Positions 22,416 to 31,237 of a stretch of DNA of 64,000 bases are shown in pieces; the first letter of the stretch is position 1; each line of letters starts with the position of its first letter. The notes under the pieces were generated by a model, which had not been told where the DNA came from, did not search any database, and saw only the letters and a program-made list of their open reading frames with translations. Both the position numbers and the translations under genes were made by a program. This DNA is from Hyaloperonospora brassicae (lineage: Eukaryota > Oomycota > Peronosporomycetes > Peronosporales > Peronosporaceae), in NCBI GenBank assembly GCA_947650285.1, contig CANTFL010000233.1:1-64000 (forward strand), in the 5' to 3' direction.

Positions 22416-24017
22416 ATGTCTATGCGGGGTGACTCAAGACACGCACAGCCCGCTGCTGTGCCAGCCTCTGCGGCAGACGATTCGTCGTCTGCTGCTCGTT
22501 CTCCGCCTGCAGCAACAAGTGCTGCAGGTGCACGAGGTATCACACCGCGAGCGCATGATTACCCTGACATAGAGGTCATCTATTCTGGCGAGTCAGACGT
22601 GTCTGACTCGGAAAAGCTTTTGGAGGCATCGCGTTCACCGGCGGTGCCTCATTCATCCATGATACTGCCGGACGTACGGACTCGTGACATGTGTCACAGT
22701 CTGTTCGGCAGTGATGATGAGTCTGGTGATGAGTATGATTGCTCATCACCGCGATCAACTCGTGCTCCTTCGAACGAGCAAATTGACGATGGTGCAAGCC
22801 ATCGTCATACTGACAACCGTGGTACCGACAAGGGTACCACTGTGAAGCGTGATGAGCTGAAGCCGTGGCGTTTGCCTGAACGGCTCATCAATAGCTTGTC
22901 TCACGAGACGGGCCAACACCATCGAGTACCCTTTTTCTATGCGACTGAGCTTCACGGCTTGGATCCCAGCGCCAGGAACTTTCGCGCTGAGGAACATTTT
23001 TATCTCGATGTCTTCCTTCGACATCGATGGTACAACGGCAACCAAAAGCGTGACTAGGTCTCTTTTTTGGAAACGTGGAACGCGTTCGTCCAAAATATCA
23101 AGAATTTTGGACGAGAAGGGTGGCTTAAGAAACTTGAAGCAGTACGCGTCAAGTTTGAAAAGCGAACGCCAACCGGTGCAAGGTACTCGTTGCACTGTTT
23201 GTCGAGTGAGGCAGACATTCCTTGCCTCAAATGGGGAGACCCTTGTGCGAGTTGTGTTGACAACTCGCAGCGTGCACCTAGGGATGTGTACTCCCTAAGT
23301 TCGCCCTGGGGAAGGGCACACATCTCGGCTGAGATGCGTGACGCGATTGCAAACTTGCAATCCGTCTACAAGCGCTTAGGGCGCGTGTTTACCGATGGCC
23401 CCTCGGACCAATCGGATGAGTTTCGTCATACAGGCGGACGAGACCTTCAATGTCCATCAACAGCTGAGAGCGGGTCTTCCAGCTGTTCCAAGAGGGTGGA
23501 TACCCCCACCACTGGATGAGGTAGCTCGTCCTTGATCCTGAATCGTCACGGTGGTTCAAGATACGCTCCACTAGAAAGCGTTGACCACCGTGAGAATCCA
23601 CCAAAGGATGTTGTGGAGGAGGAAAGACCTTCTCCAGATGATTCTGCTCATCATCTCGACCCTTTCTAATTGGATCGCGCAATCGATGAATTGCGCGATG
23701 ACTTGAAGCACGAGCGCGACCGACGCTACGCTTTGACTGATACCGTGCGGAAGAACCGCAAGGATCGCGAGGCTGATCGAGCGAGAGTCCGCGCCGATTA
23801 TGCCACAGCGCAGCTTCAGGTCGAGCGGGATGTCCGCTCCCTTTCCGGCGAGCTGGCGACAGCTCGCGGGGAGATATCTCGGTTGAGTACCGAGGTATCA
23901 TATCTGCGCGACCAGACGGATCGTCTGGAGCGCGAACGCAAGAACTTCATGGATGTTCTTGAACGTGGGGGCTATCTTCATCGGAAGAAGAAGGATCGTA
24001 CTGACAGTACGGCCTGA
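22416..24017 (+). CDS. Antisense accessory gene of element A (about 534 codons, three in-frame stops)
   Basis: Starting at the ATG at 22416, one plus-strand frame runs to 24017 with only three stops: TAG at 23055, TGA at 23517 and TAA near 23667. The product would have a Ser/Ala/Pro-rich N-terminus, an acidic IEVIYSGESDVSDSEK motif, a conserved HRWYNGNQKRD stretch, and a domain with clustered cysteines (CLSSEADIPCLKWGDPCASC) that might bind zinc. It ends in a coiled coil of about 110 residues with RGGYLHRKKK. It begins about 120 bases inside the polypurine tract and runs opposite to pol, overlapping the chromodomain and integrase tail. Homologous pieces occur in both tandem Gypsy copies. The 23420-23660 section, antisense to the chromodomain, is low in complexity and might be an intron or a fused gap. 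I do not recognise the family. Confidence 0.6.
23389..23901 (-). CDS. Chromodomain-containing integrase tail, element A
   Basis: In this 170-codon frame residues 107-163 (23413-23583) form a chromodomain: FLVERILNHRDD, then YLIQWWGYPPSWNSW, then a final helix GLVRLYDE. The aromatic positions of the methyl-lysine cage are largely present (F/Y at the start, WW, and W in SW). Upstream residues 1-100 are Arg/Pro-rich, overlap the antisense coiled coil, and may not be translated in this form. In chromoviruses this domain tethers integrase to modified histones. It is separated from the integrase frame (23947-24621) by a frameshift. Confidence 0.7.
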   Translation of the reverse strand: MIPRYSTEISPRELSPARRKGSGHPARPEAALWHNRRGLSLDQPRDPCGSSARYQSKRSVGRARASSHRAIHRLRDPIRKGRDDEQNHLEKVFPPPQHPLVDSHGGQRFLVERILNHRDDSGSRTSYLIQWWGYPPSWNSWKTRSQLLMDIEGLVRLYDETHPIGPRGHR

Positions 24018-24621
24018 GCCTCCCCACGTAAAACGTAGGATGCGTGCGCATCTTACGTGGCAATTCGAGTGTGTATGCATTGCCCTTGCGATGCAACACT
24101 CGAAATGGTCCAATGTACTTCGGCAGTAGTTTACTACTGCAGACACTAGTGACTGCATGTCCAGGTAAGTTTACCGTAGACAGTAGTACTAGGTCATTAA
24201 CTTTAAATGAAAGAACATTTGCTCGTCCATTATTGTCTACGTTCCGTTTCTGGCGGTCCACCGCATTTGCGATGGAGTCCTGAACGAAACGGACTACCGC
24301 TTCTCGAGTCAGCAGGAAGTTCTCTGCTGACTCTTTGTTTTGTCTGGCAGTGCGCTTCGTGCGCACTGCTAAGAGATTGCTCTCTTCTTCAGCGAGGTTG
24401 TCTTCTTCCTCGCTGACATAATCGTTGACGATGCTGAATATACCAGCATCGTCATCATCATCCGACCCAATAATAGCGTTGTCGCTATTATTGAGATGAT
24501 CTTCTTCATCGATGTTGACCTGATCGATATCGGCATCATACGTGACGACGTTAGCGTCTACACGTGATGAGCAAGAGCCAGAACGGTTTTTGCTCGAGCG
24601 AGTCCCTCCCCCCTTATCCAA
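23947..24621 (-). pseudogene. Integrase acidic linker and GPY/F module, element A
   Basis: Residues 20-85 form a strongly acidic stretch (SDDDDDAGIF, SEEEDNLAEEE). Then follow an alpha-helical region (VVRFVQDSIANAVDRQKRN) and the GPY/F module (LLPKYIGPFRVL) with THPTFYVGRLRPYCQY. The acidic insert between the catalytic core and GPY/F recurs in both tandem copies. The frame is shifted against the core. Confidence 0.7.
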
Positions 24622-25230
24622 GAGTCACACTCTAGAAGGGTGGGCACACGTGGATGGCGTAAGACATTTACGTAAAACGGTGTGTGCTGTGGTGGAGCAT
24701 GCACCGAATTATTGATGGCGAATTCCACCATCGGAAGGAACTCGCTCCAACTCAAAAACGAGTGGACATATCCTCGAAGGATCTCTTCGAGGACACGGTT
24801 CGCACGTTCCGTCTGACCATCTGTTTCTGGATGGTCAGAAGTAGACATCTTTTATCGTGTTCCAAGAGAACGGAACACGATTTGCCAAAATGCTGCCGTG
24901 AACCGAGGGTCACGGTCGGATACGAGTTCACGGGGCAACCCGTGGAGTCGGAACACTGTGTCAAGAAAGACACGAGGACAGCCGGGTGCCGTTATGGACT
25001 CGGGCACTGCAGCAAGATGCACCATCTTGCTGAACCGATCAACGAACACAAGAATGCCAATATTCTTGTGAGCGTCTTCGAGTTTCCCGAAGACGAAGTC
25101 CATTGAAATGGACATTTAGCACTCTGTCGGAACAGGCAGAGGCTGCAATGGCGCACGGGATGAAGGACTAGGCTTCACCCGTTGACAAACCTCGCAGGCA
25201 CGTATGAACTCGCGTACAAACTGATACTAG
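24558..25230 (-). pseudogene. Integrase zinc-binding region and catalytic core, element A
   Basis: The CEVC pair of the HHCC zinc-binding domain is readable around 25170-25220. The core in 24852-25115 has SMDFVFG, HGLPRELVSDRDPRF; after one in-frame TAA near 24850 the same frame continues with [19 protein letters not shown]. The D, D, E triad is therefore present. A frameshift follows near the end of the core. Confidence 0.8.
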
Positions 25231-25252
25231 CGGGGCTAGTAATAGTCATGAC

Positions 25253-25990
25253 TTACCGTGAGGTAAGTCTTTTCTCTCCCACGATGGCCACCTGTTGGGG
25301 CATCGTGACACTCATACATGATGCGTAATCGGAATCATGATGAGAGGGTACAACGACACTAGGTGTGTCGCCGTCAACGGCTGTATAATATAACAGTCCG
25401 TTACGCGTTGTGTATCGATCCGATGAGGATCGGTACAAAGCCGGTAAATTATTCAATGATTTACTGGATGGATGCACCAGATGCTCCATTAATCGCAGAA
25501 GATCCTTATCTTCTGCGTATGCCTTTCGTACGTCGTAAAGTAAGCTTGACGACATAACACTGGCTGTCAGTGTCGCAACAGTGAGCTTATCCTCACTGTT
25601 GAATTGTGCGACCGGCTCGAAATCGGGACGGCGCGAAAGCGCATCAGCGACGACGTTTAGTCGTCCTGGTTTATACTCCACGGAGAAGTTGTACTCCGCG
25701 AAGAAAGACAGTCACCTCGCCATTCGTTGCGAGAGGTGTGGGCTGTTTACGGCCGTGCGTAGGGACGTATGGTCGTTATACACGATGAACGGTTTATCTC
25801 CGAGGAGATAGACGCGAAACTTAGCCAGTGCGTACTTCATGGGAAGGAGTTCTTTGTCATGCACTGGGTAATTGCGCTCATCTGTTTGCAGCTGATGCGA
25901 CAGATAACAGATGACGCACTATGTGCCATCTGCGTCGAACTGCATTAACGCACAGCGGATTGCAAAATCGCTGACGTTACAGACCATATA
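25253..25990 (-). pseudogene. RNase H and connection region, element A
   Basis: The frame 25253-25681 begins with VEYKPGRLNVVADALSRRPDFEP, the end of RNase H, followed by the connection to integrase. The earlier part (YPVHDKELLAMKYALAKF, TSLRTAV) is readable at 25690-25990 in shifted frames. Confidence 0.75.
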
Positions 25991-26072
25991 AAATGGTCTG
26001 TCCTGATCTGCAGTCGCTGACATGGGCGGTTGCATCAATCTTTGCTTGATACCTTCAAAGTAACCCTGTCAC

Positions 26073-27316
26073 TCAGCGTTCCATGAACACTTCACTCTTT
26101 TTACTAAAAGAGAAGAAAGATGAACAGTCTTCTCGGCGTAGTTGCGAGAGTACTTGTGCAAGTACGCCGCTAAACCAAGGAGCTATACGAAGTCCCTTGA
26201 CATCGACTGGCACAGGCCAGTCTGTTATCGCCTTGATCTTCTCGGGATCGGGGCCTACGCCGTGTTTACCCACGATGCAACCAAGAAGTGGTATTTCTCT
26301 AGCCGCGAATATACACTTCTTGAGGTTTGAGTACAACTTATGCTTGCGCATAAGTTGAAGGACTTGACGAACGTGAGCTCTATAAACTTCAACGTCCGTT
26401 TTCCCTTCCATAGCCCGGCTATGGACAAACATATCGTCGAAGTAACTCGGTGCGAAGTCTCGCACCGGTCTCAACAGGTTTATTACACATCTGATGAAGG
26501 TTGCAGGGGTATAGCTCAGCCCCTGTGACATCACTAGCCACTCCCACAGCATACCGCTGGGGGTACTCACTGCCGTGAACGGGATGTCCCGTTCACGCAT
26601 GAGGATCTGATAGAATCCGTCCATCGGATCCATGGACGAAAAGATGGTACTCTTTGACATACCATCTATGATTACGTCCTTGTTCGGTATCGGCGTCTGA
26701 TCCAATACCGTTGCAGCATTCAACTGGTTGAATGCGTGCGCTATCCGCCATTGTCCTGTGGCGTTTCGCACACAGAAGGTCGGAGAGCTGTGAGGGGATG
26801 TTGATTCCCTCACATGGCCCGCTGCTAAGCGATCGGCAAAGAACTTGTCGATCGCTAGTACTTGTTCACGAGACAGTGGCCACTGCTTCATGACACAATA
26901 CTTCGGGCCCGGTTGTAGATCGATCTCGTGTCGAGTGAATTTGTCTTTAGGCAACTCGCAAGGTACGGATTCAGGGAGCACGTCCTTGAATTCGATCAAA
27001 TCCTTATACAAAGAATTTGCCTGAAGCGACTCCCAGTATTGAGACGTGTATCGCTCAATCCGAGTCTTCGTATCGAGTACACTTTCGTCCATCGATGAGC
27101 TGCTGAGACGATCTCGTTCTCAGCAAATACTGTGGCCGACCGAATGTCGGTCACATACTCATCCTCTGTGATGAGTATGCAGATCTGCTTGACTATGCCA
27201 CTGCGCAGATCACGCAAGAACCGTTTCGGATCTAGCGTTGGCAACTGAGTTATCTCCGCAGTTAGTTTCGGATGCACAATTAGATTAAGCGTATAAGCGC
27301 CTACGCTTGACGTCAT
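26073..27316 (-). pseudogene. Reverse transcriptase, element A
   Basis: The 339-codon frame (26073-27092) covers fingers and palm: KQWPLSREQ at about residues 69-77, SPTFCVRNATGQWRI, TPIPNKDVIIDGMS, D155 in MDPMDGFYQI, and the catalytic YFDD at 217-220. Near residue 302 (KGLR) it shifts out of frame; the thumb/connection sequence continues in another frame. The upstream linker is open in 27100-27316. The tract 26110-27275 is nearly identical to 31185-32350. Confidence 0.85.
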
Positions 27317-27448
27317 TGACTAAGACGTCCAGTTTATCGACTTTTTACTGGAAACTTGTTTCCACAGGTTGCTGAGAGCCTTATCTCTCATCAAGTAACT
27401 CTTGAGTAATTGCTTTCTTAAGTAAGTGGGGCTTATTGCTTCTACGTC

Positions 27449-28228
27449 TTATGACTGTGGATGTGAAAAAAATGTTAGGGACTGATCCCCTACGGTCGAC
27501 TCTCCAGTCGACCTATGATTACAGTATTTTCTTTTGGTGGCAACATGTTTCCTTCTTCTAAGATGTTGCCCGCTAGGCATGCATCCATTTCCCGGTCCAC
27601 TCGACTTCTTCGAGTGGTGGACCTTCGGCGCCGCCTGTACTTCTGTACAGCCGCCGGGAGCTTGCTCCACAGTGTGGTGATCAACTACACTGTGATCTTG
27701 TGCAGTCGTGCTAACGACCGTACCGCAAGTGAGGCCATCGCACTCACTCGCAGTACATCCACGCGCTTGTGGACGCTCCAAGACGTTCATTAGATGGCCA
27801 TCTGACGCGCACGCGGCAGGCATCTTCACGGATCGATGCTGCCAGCTCACCCTTGGCTCGTACTTTCTGAGCCAAGGTAATCCCAGGATGACATCAAATT
27901 TGTCATCTAGATCTAGCACGATGAAGTCATCATCGTACTGTTCGCCCTCTAACGTGTAGTGGGTTCCTACTACACGTTTCTCAACGGTTATCGATGCGCC
28001 TGTTGCAAGACGCACCGTGATCCTTGTGAGGGGAATGTCGCGCTCAACGAATTTGAGCCTACGACCCTCTAGTGACTGGCGTCGAACAAAGTTGTTCGAC
28101 GCCCCACAGTCTACTAGGGCAAGAAGCGACAAATCATTTGTCGCTTCTAACTTCAAGGTGATGAGCGAAACGTCATCACCAGGTGCAGAGACACACAATG
28201 AGTGTGTATCTGGAGCAACTTTCGTCAA
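27449..28228 (-). CDS. Aspartic protease region, element A
   Basis: The 259-codon frame contains the active-site segment LVDCGASNNFV (D40-C41-G42, cysteine in place of the usual Ser/Thr), the flap region RLATGASITV, and FDVILGLPWLRKYEP at 111-125. The C-terminal 120 residues are an Arg/His/Ser-rich linker and may be frameshifted. It follows gag directly in a different frame, so expression would need a frameshift or re-initiation. Confidence 0.75.
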   Translation of the reverse strand: MTKVAPDTHSLCVSAPGDDVSLITLKLEATNDLSLLALVDCGASNNFVRRQSLEGRRLKFVERDIPLTRITVRLATGASITVEKRVVGTHYTLEGEQYDDDFIVLDLDDKFDVILGLPWLRKYEPRVSWQHRSVKMPAACASDGHLMNVLERPQARGCTASECDGLTCGTVVSTTAQDHSVVDHHTVEQAPGGCTEVQAAPKVHHSKKSSGPGNGCMPSGQHLRRRKHVATKRKYCNHRSTGESTVGDQSLTFFSHPQS

Positions 28229-28259
28229 GAGATTTGCAAATTCTCTTGAGATTGCTGGA

Positions 28260-29432
28260 TCAGTAGGGCTCTCTGCCCCTACTGACCCCGACCATTTTTT
28301 GCTGGTCCGTCTCGCTGTTGCGGTTTCTCAACAGCGCTGGACCCACGCCCATTGACCTTCTTGCAAATGGTCGTCCATTTCGCTCAGTACTGTTCGGTAC
28401 TGGGCGTGGAGCACTACACTCATATGCGTAGTGTCGTAACTTCTGGCAGCGATTGCACTTCTGCAATAGCTTGTTGTTTGAAGAGAGAGGTCTCTTGCTC
28501 TCAACATAGCAGAGGCCCATAGGTTCTGGACCTCCGATCTCTTGTCGTCTCGGTGGACGATAAGAGCTCGAGCTAGCATGAGCCTGTCTCATGCTAAAGG
28601 CTTCCTGTTCCGCGGCTGATATCGCCTCTTCCAGCGTATTCGGCTCAAGGCGGAACAGGTGGTTCCTGACGGGCCCTTCTGCGAGCCCTTGCATGAACAC
28701 CGTAATCAACGTGTGTTCATGGACTGGGCTAGCATTTATAATACTCGTGAGGAGTCGTATATGTTGTGCGTAAGCGTGCACATCACGCTTACCCTGCTTG
28801 AGTTTCAGGAGCTCTGAACGAGCCCTGAACTCAGCCCATGGCGGCTCAAACGTTTGTCTGAGCCGGGACTTGAAGTCATCTAGCAACCTAAACACATGTG
28901 GGTCGCTACTCTCGAGCCCCAGGGACCAAGTTTTGGCACGCCCTGCCAAGTGGGTCTGAGCAAATGTGAGTTTCATTTGCTCATCTTCGACGCGACGAGC
29001 CCTTAGGGTTCTGTCGAGTTCGACAAACCATAGTAACATGGAGTCTTCCGGGACTCCACTGTACTTGGGGATGTCAACTTTCATGACTTCGGGACGACGC
29101 GCATGCGCCGTCCCGCCCACAGCAGCATGGAATTGCTGCTGTCTCAACAGCTCCGTCTGTTGAGCACCGAGTTCTCTCAAATGCTCGGCCTGTTGAGAGC
29201 CTTGCTGGTGAAGCAAGGCTACTTTCTCCCTCTCGATGGCAAGTTCGTTTTGAATAAACTTTGCGATAGCGGCATGTTGTTCATCTCTGTCTAGAGACTC
29301 CAACATGGCGCTAATGGCGAACTCGCCTAAGGTAAAACTCATTCGTTCGACCGCACCCCATTCGATGTCACTCAAATGGGTAAATTCTTCACGCGTGGCG
29401 TGAAAGGTCTCTTCATCATCAAATATGTTCAT
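28260..29432 (-). CDS. Gag polyprotein, element A
   Basis: This intact 390-codon frame starts at an ATG 25-30 bases downstream of the primer-binding site. Residues 50-100 form a Gln/Glu/Leu-rich coiled coil. Residues 115-280 match the Ty3-type Gag core (YSGVPEDSMLLWFVELD, HLAGRAKTW, FEPPWAEFRARSELLKLKQG). A CX2CX4HX4C zinc knuckle (CNRCQKLRHYAYEC) lies at 326-339. The protein would form virus-like particles and bind element RNA. It is the only fully open coding region among the Gypsy copies and could in principle still supply Gag. Confidence 0.88.
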   Translation of the reverse strand: MNIFDDEETFHATREEFTHLSDIEWGAVERMSFTLGEFAISAMLESLDRDEQHAAIAKFIQNELAIEREKVALLHQQGSQQAEHLRELGAQQTELLRQQQFHAAVGGTAHARRPEVMKVDIPKYSGVPEDSMLLWFVELDRTLRARRVEDEQMKLTFAQTHLAGRAKTWSLGLESSDPHVFRLLDDFKSRLRQTFEPPWAEFRARSELLKLKQGKRDVHAYAQHIRLLTSIINASPVHEHTLITVFMQGLAEGPVRNHLFRLEPNTLEEAISAAEQEAFSMRQAHASSSSYRPPRRQEIGGPEPMGLCYVESKRPLSSNNKLLQKCNRCQKLRHYAYECSAPRPVPNSTERNGRPFARRSMGVGPALLRNRNSETDQQKMVGVSRGREPY

Positions 29433-29456
29433 GTTGGATGTTGTGGTCCTTGGAAG

Positions 29457-29474
29457 GACTACAAAGTGCTACCA
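29457..29474 (-). other. Primer-binding site of element A
   Basis: On the minus strand TGGTAGCACTTTGTAGTC follows two bases after the 5' LTR end. TGGTAGCA is complementary to a tRNA ending TGCTACCA, as in many initiator methionine tRNAs. Copies at about 12262, 41720 and 32689 (element B, TGGTCGTACTTTGTAG) have the same layout. Confidence 0.65.
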
Positions 29475-29476
29475 GG

Positions 29477-29871
29477 TGAAACGGGGCACACCCTTGCGTG
29501 GACTTAACGCAAGGGTTTTGGGTGCCCCGACGGACGTACACGTGTCAAGCGAGTAAGCGTAGGTAGGGTAAAAGTAGAACTGTTATATTAATATAATTAA
29601 GTCTTTAACCACTGTCTCTCTGTTTGACTTAACTTAATTATACTAAACTAACTGAATGTATGACGACGTCTACTCACCACTCATTGCGCGCGTCTTGCGG
29701 CGATTGGTGGGTTGATATCGTCAAGATATCAACCAATGAGCAGACCCTTTGGTCGACCCTTCAATATCACCACCATTGGTGATATTGTTTAAAGGATATT
29801 CAACATAATATTCTTTATTGTCATTATCTCTTCTAAATGATAATTTCCATGTAACGGGCTGCCCCGTTACA
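29477..29871 (-). repeat. 5' LTR of element A (right)
   Basis: This 395-bp LTR begins TGAAAC at its left edge and ends GTTACA. It contains a perfect 10-bp hairpin (29710-29719 with 29725-29734). GCTCATTG on the minus strand just outside the hairpin resembles the start of the oomycete initiator. Confidence 0.9.
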
Positions 29872-29876
29872 ATTGG
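29872..29876. repeat. Target-site duplication of element A, right
   Basis: ATTGG follows GTTACA of the LTR, then CACGTTCCGTCAG resumes the interrupted integrase sequence as in tandem copy 1. Confidence 0.92.
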
Positions 29877-30240
29877 CACGTTCCGTCAGACCTTCTGTTT
29901 CGGGATGGTCAGATGTCAACATCTCCAGCCGTGTTTCGAGTGAACGGAACACGGATTGCCCGAAGTCCGCCGTAAACCGAGGATCACAGTCTAAAACGAG
30001 CTTACGGGGTAACCCGTGGAGTCGAAATATCGTGTCGATAAATTAATGACCACAGCTATGTGCCGTGATCAACATCGGTACTGCAGCAAGATGCATTATC
30101 GTGCTGAACCGTTCAAAGAACTCAAGAATACCATTATTCTTTCGAACGTCTTCGGGGAATCCGAAGACAAAGTCCATGAAAACGGACTACCAGCACTCTG
30201 CCGGGACAAGTAGAGGCTGTAAGGGTGCGTGTGATGTATG
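29877..30240 (-). pseudogene. Integrase core remnant, Gypsy copy 2 (right of element A)
   Basis: This is the continuation of the integrase cut by element A. It aligns with 7906-8250 of copy 1 at roughly 90% identity. No long frame survives on the minus strand because of stops and indels. Confidence 0.7.
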
Positions 30241-30589
30241 GCTAGGCATTACTCGTTGACAAACCACGCAATCACGAATGTACTTGCGCACGAGATGACA
30301 CTAGCGGGTTCTGTAGAAGACACGACTTACCGTAAGGTGAGTCTTTTCTCTACCACGGTGGCCATGTTGGGGCATAGTGAAACTGATACATGATGCGCAA
30401 GCGCAAGTTGTTATGAGCGGGGACGACGAAACGAGTCATGTCAACGGCAACGGCTGTATATTACAGAAACCCGTTGCGTGTTTTGTACGGATCCGATAAG
30501 GAAAAATACCAAGCCAATAACTCTTTCGATGATTTTCGAGTTGAATTCACCAGATGAACCACCAAGCGTAGAAGATTATTACCGCCTGC

Positions 30590-31237
30590 TTAAACCTTTC
30601 TTACTTTGTCAAGTAACGTTAACGACGACGGGACACTGACTGTAAGTAAATCAACAGTGGGCTTATTCTCACTGTTGGATTGGGCTCTCGGCTCAAAATC
30701 GGGTCGGTGCGAAAGCGCATCAACGACGACATTAAGTCTACCTGGCTTGTATTCGACATAAAAGTTATACTCCTCGAAGAAAGACAACCACATCGCCATT
30801 CGTTGCGAGAGGTGTGGGCTGTTTACGGCCGTGCATAATAAAGTATGGTCCGTTTAGGCGATGAACGGTCTATCTCCGAGGAGATAGACGCAAAACTTAG
30901 CCAGTGCGTACTTCATGGCAAGTTTTTTCTCGTCATGCACTGGGTAATTACGCTCAGCTGTTTGCAGCTGACGCGATTGACAGCAGGTTGCGCGCTCTGC
31001 ACCATCTATATCAAATGGCATTAACTCACCATTGATCGCAACATCGCTGACGTCACATACCACATGAAATGGTCTGTCCTGATATGCAATCGCCAGTATG
31101 GGCGTTCGCATCAATCTTTTCTTGATGTTTTTAAAGGAACGCTGACAGTCAGCGTTCCATGACCACTTCACTCTTTTTTCTGAAAGAGAAGAAAGATGAA
31201 CAGTCTTCTCGGCGTAGTTGCGAGAGTACTTGTGCAA
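30590..31237 (-). pseudogene. RNase H remnant, Gypsy copy 2
   Basis: The frame 30854-31237 carries the end of the reverse transcriptase and the RNase H start (KWSWNADCQRSFKNIK, FHVVCDVSDVAINGELM, ERNYPVHDEKKLAMKYALAKF). 30590-30799 carries VEYKPGRLNVVVDALSHRP. In the first motif CDASDFAIG has become CDVSDVAIN. Confidence 0.75.

Larger units (their letters stand above)
21891..29871 (-). mobile_element. Element A: nested Ty3/Gypsy chromodomain retrotransposon
   Basis: The 7,981-bp element is bounded by LTRs 21891-22284 and 29477-29871 and by a perfect 5-bp duplication (ATTGG). It reads on the minus strand: gag, protease, reverse transcriptase, RNase H, integrase with GPY/F module, chromodomain. 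A long antisense frame occupies the plus strand at its 3' end. The LTRs are only about 90% identical, so insertion is not recent, yet gag is fully open and the reverse transcriptase keeps YFDD. Pol is broken by a few frameshifts and stops. It inserted into the integrase of Gypsy copy 2. Confidence 0.93.
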
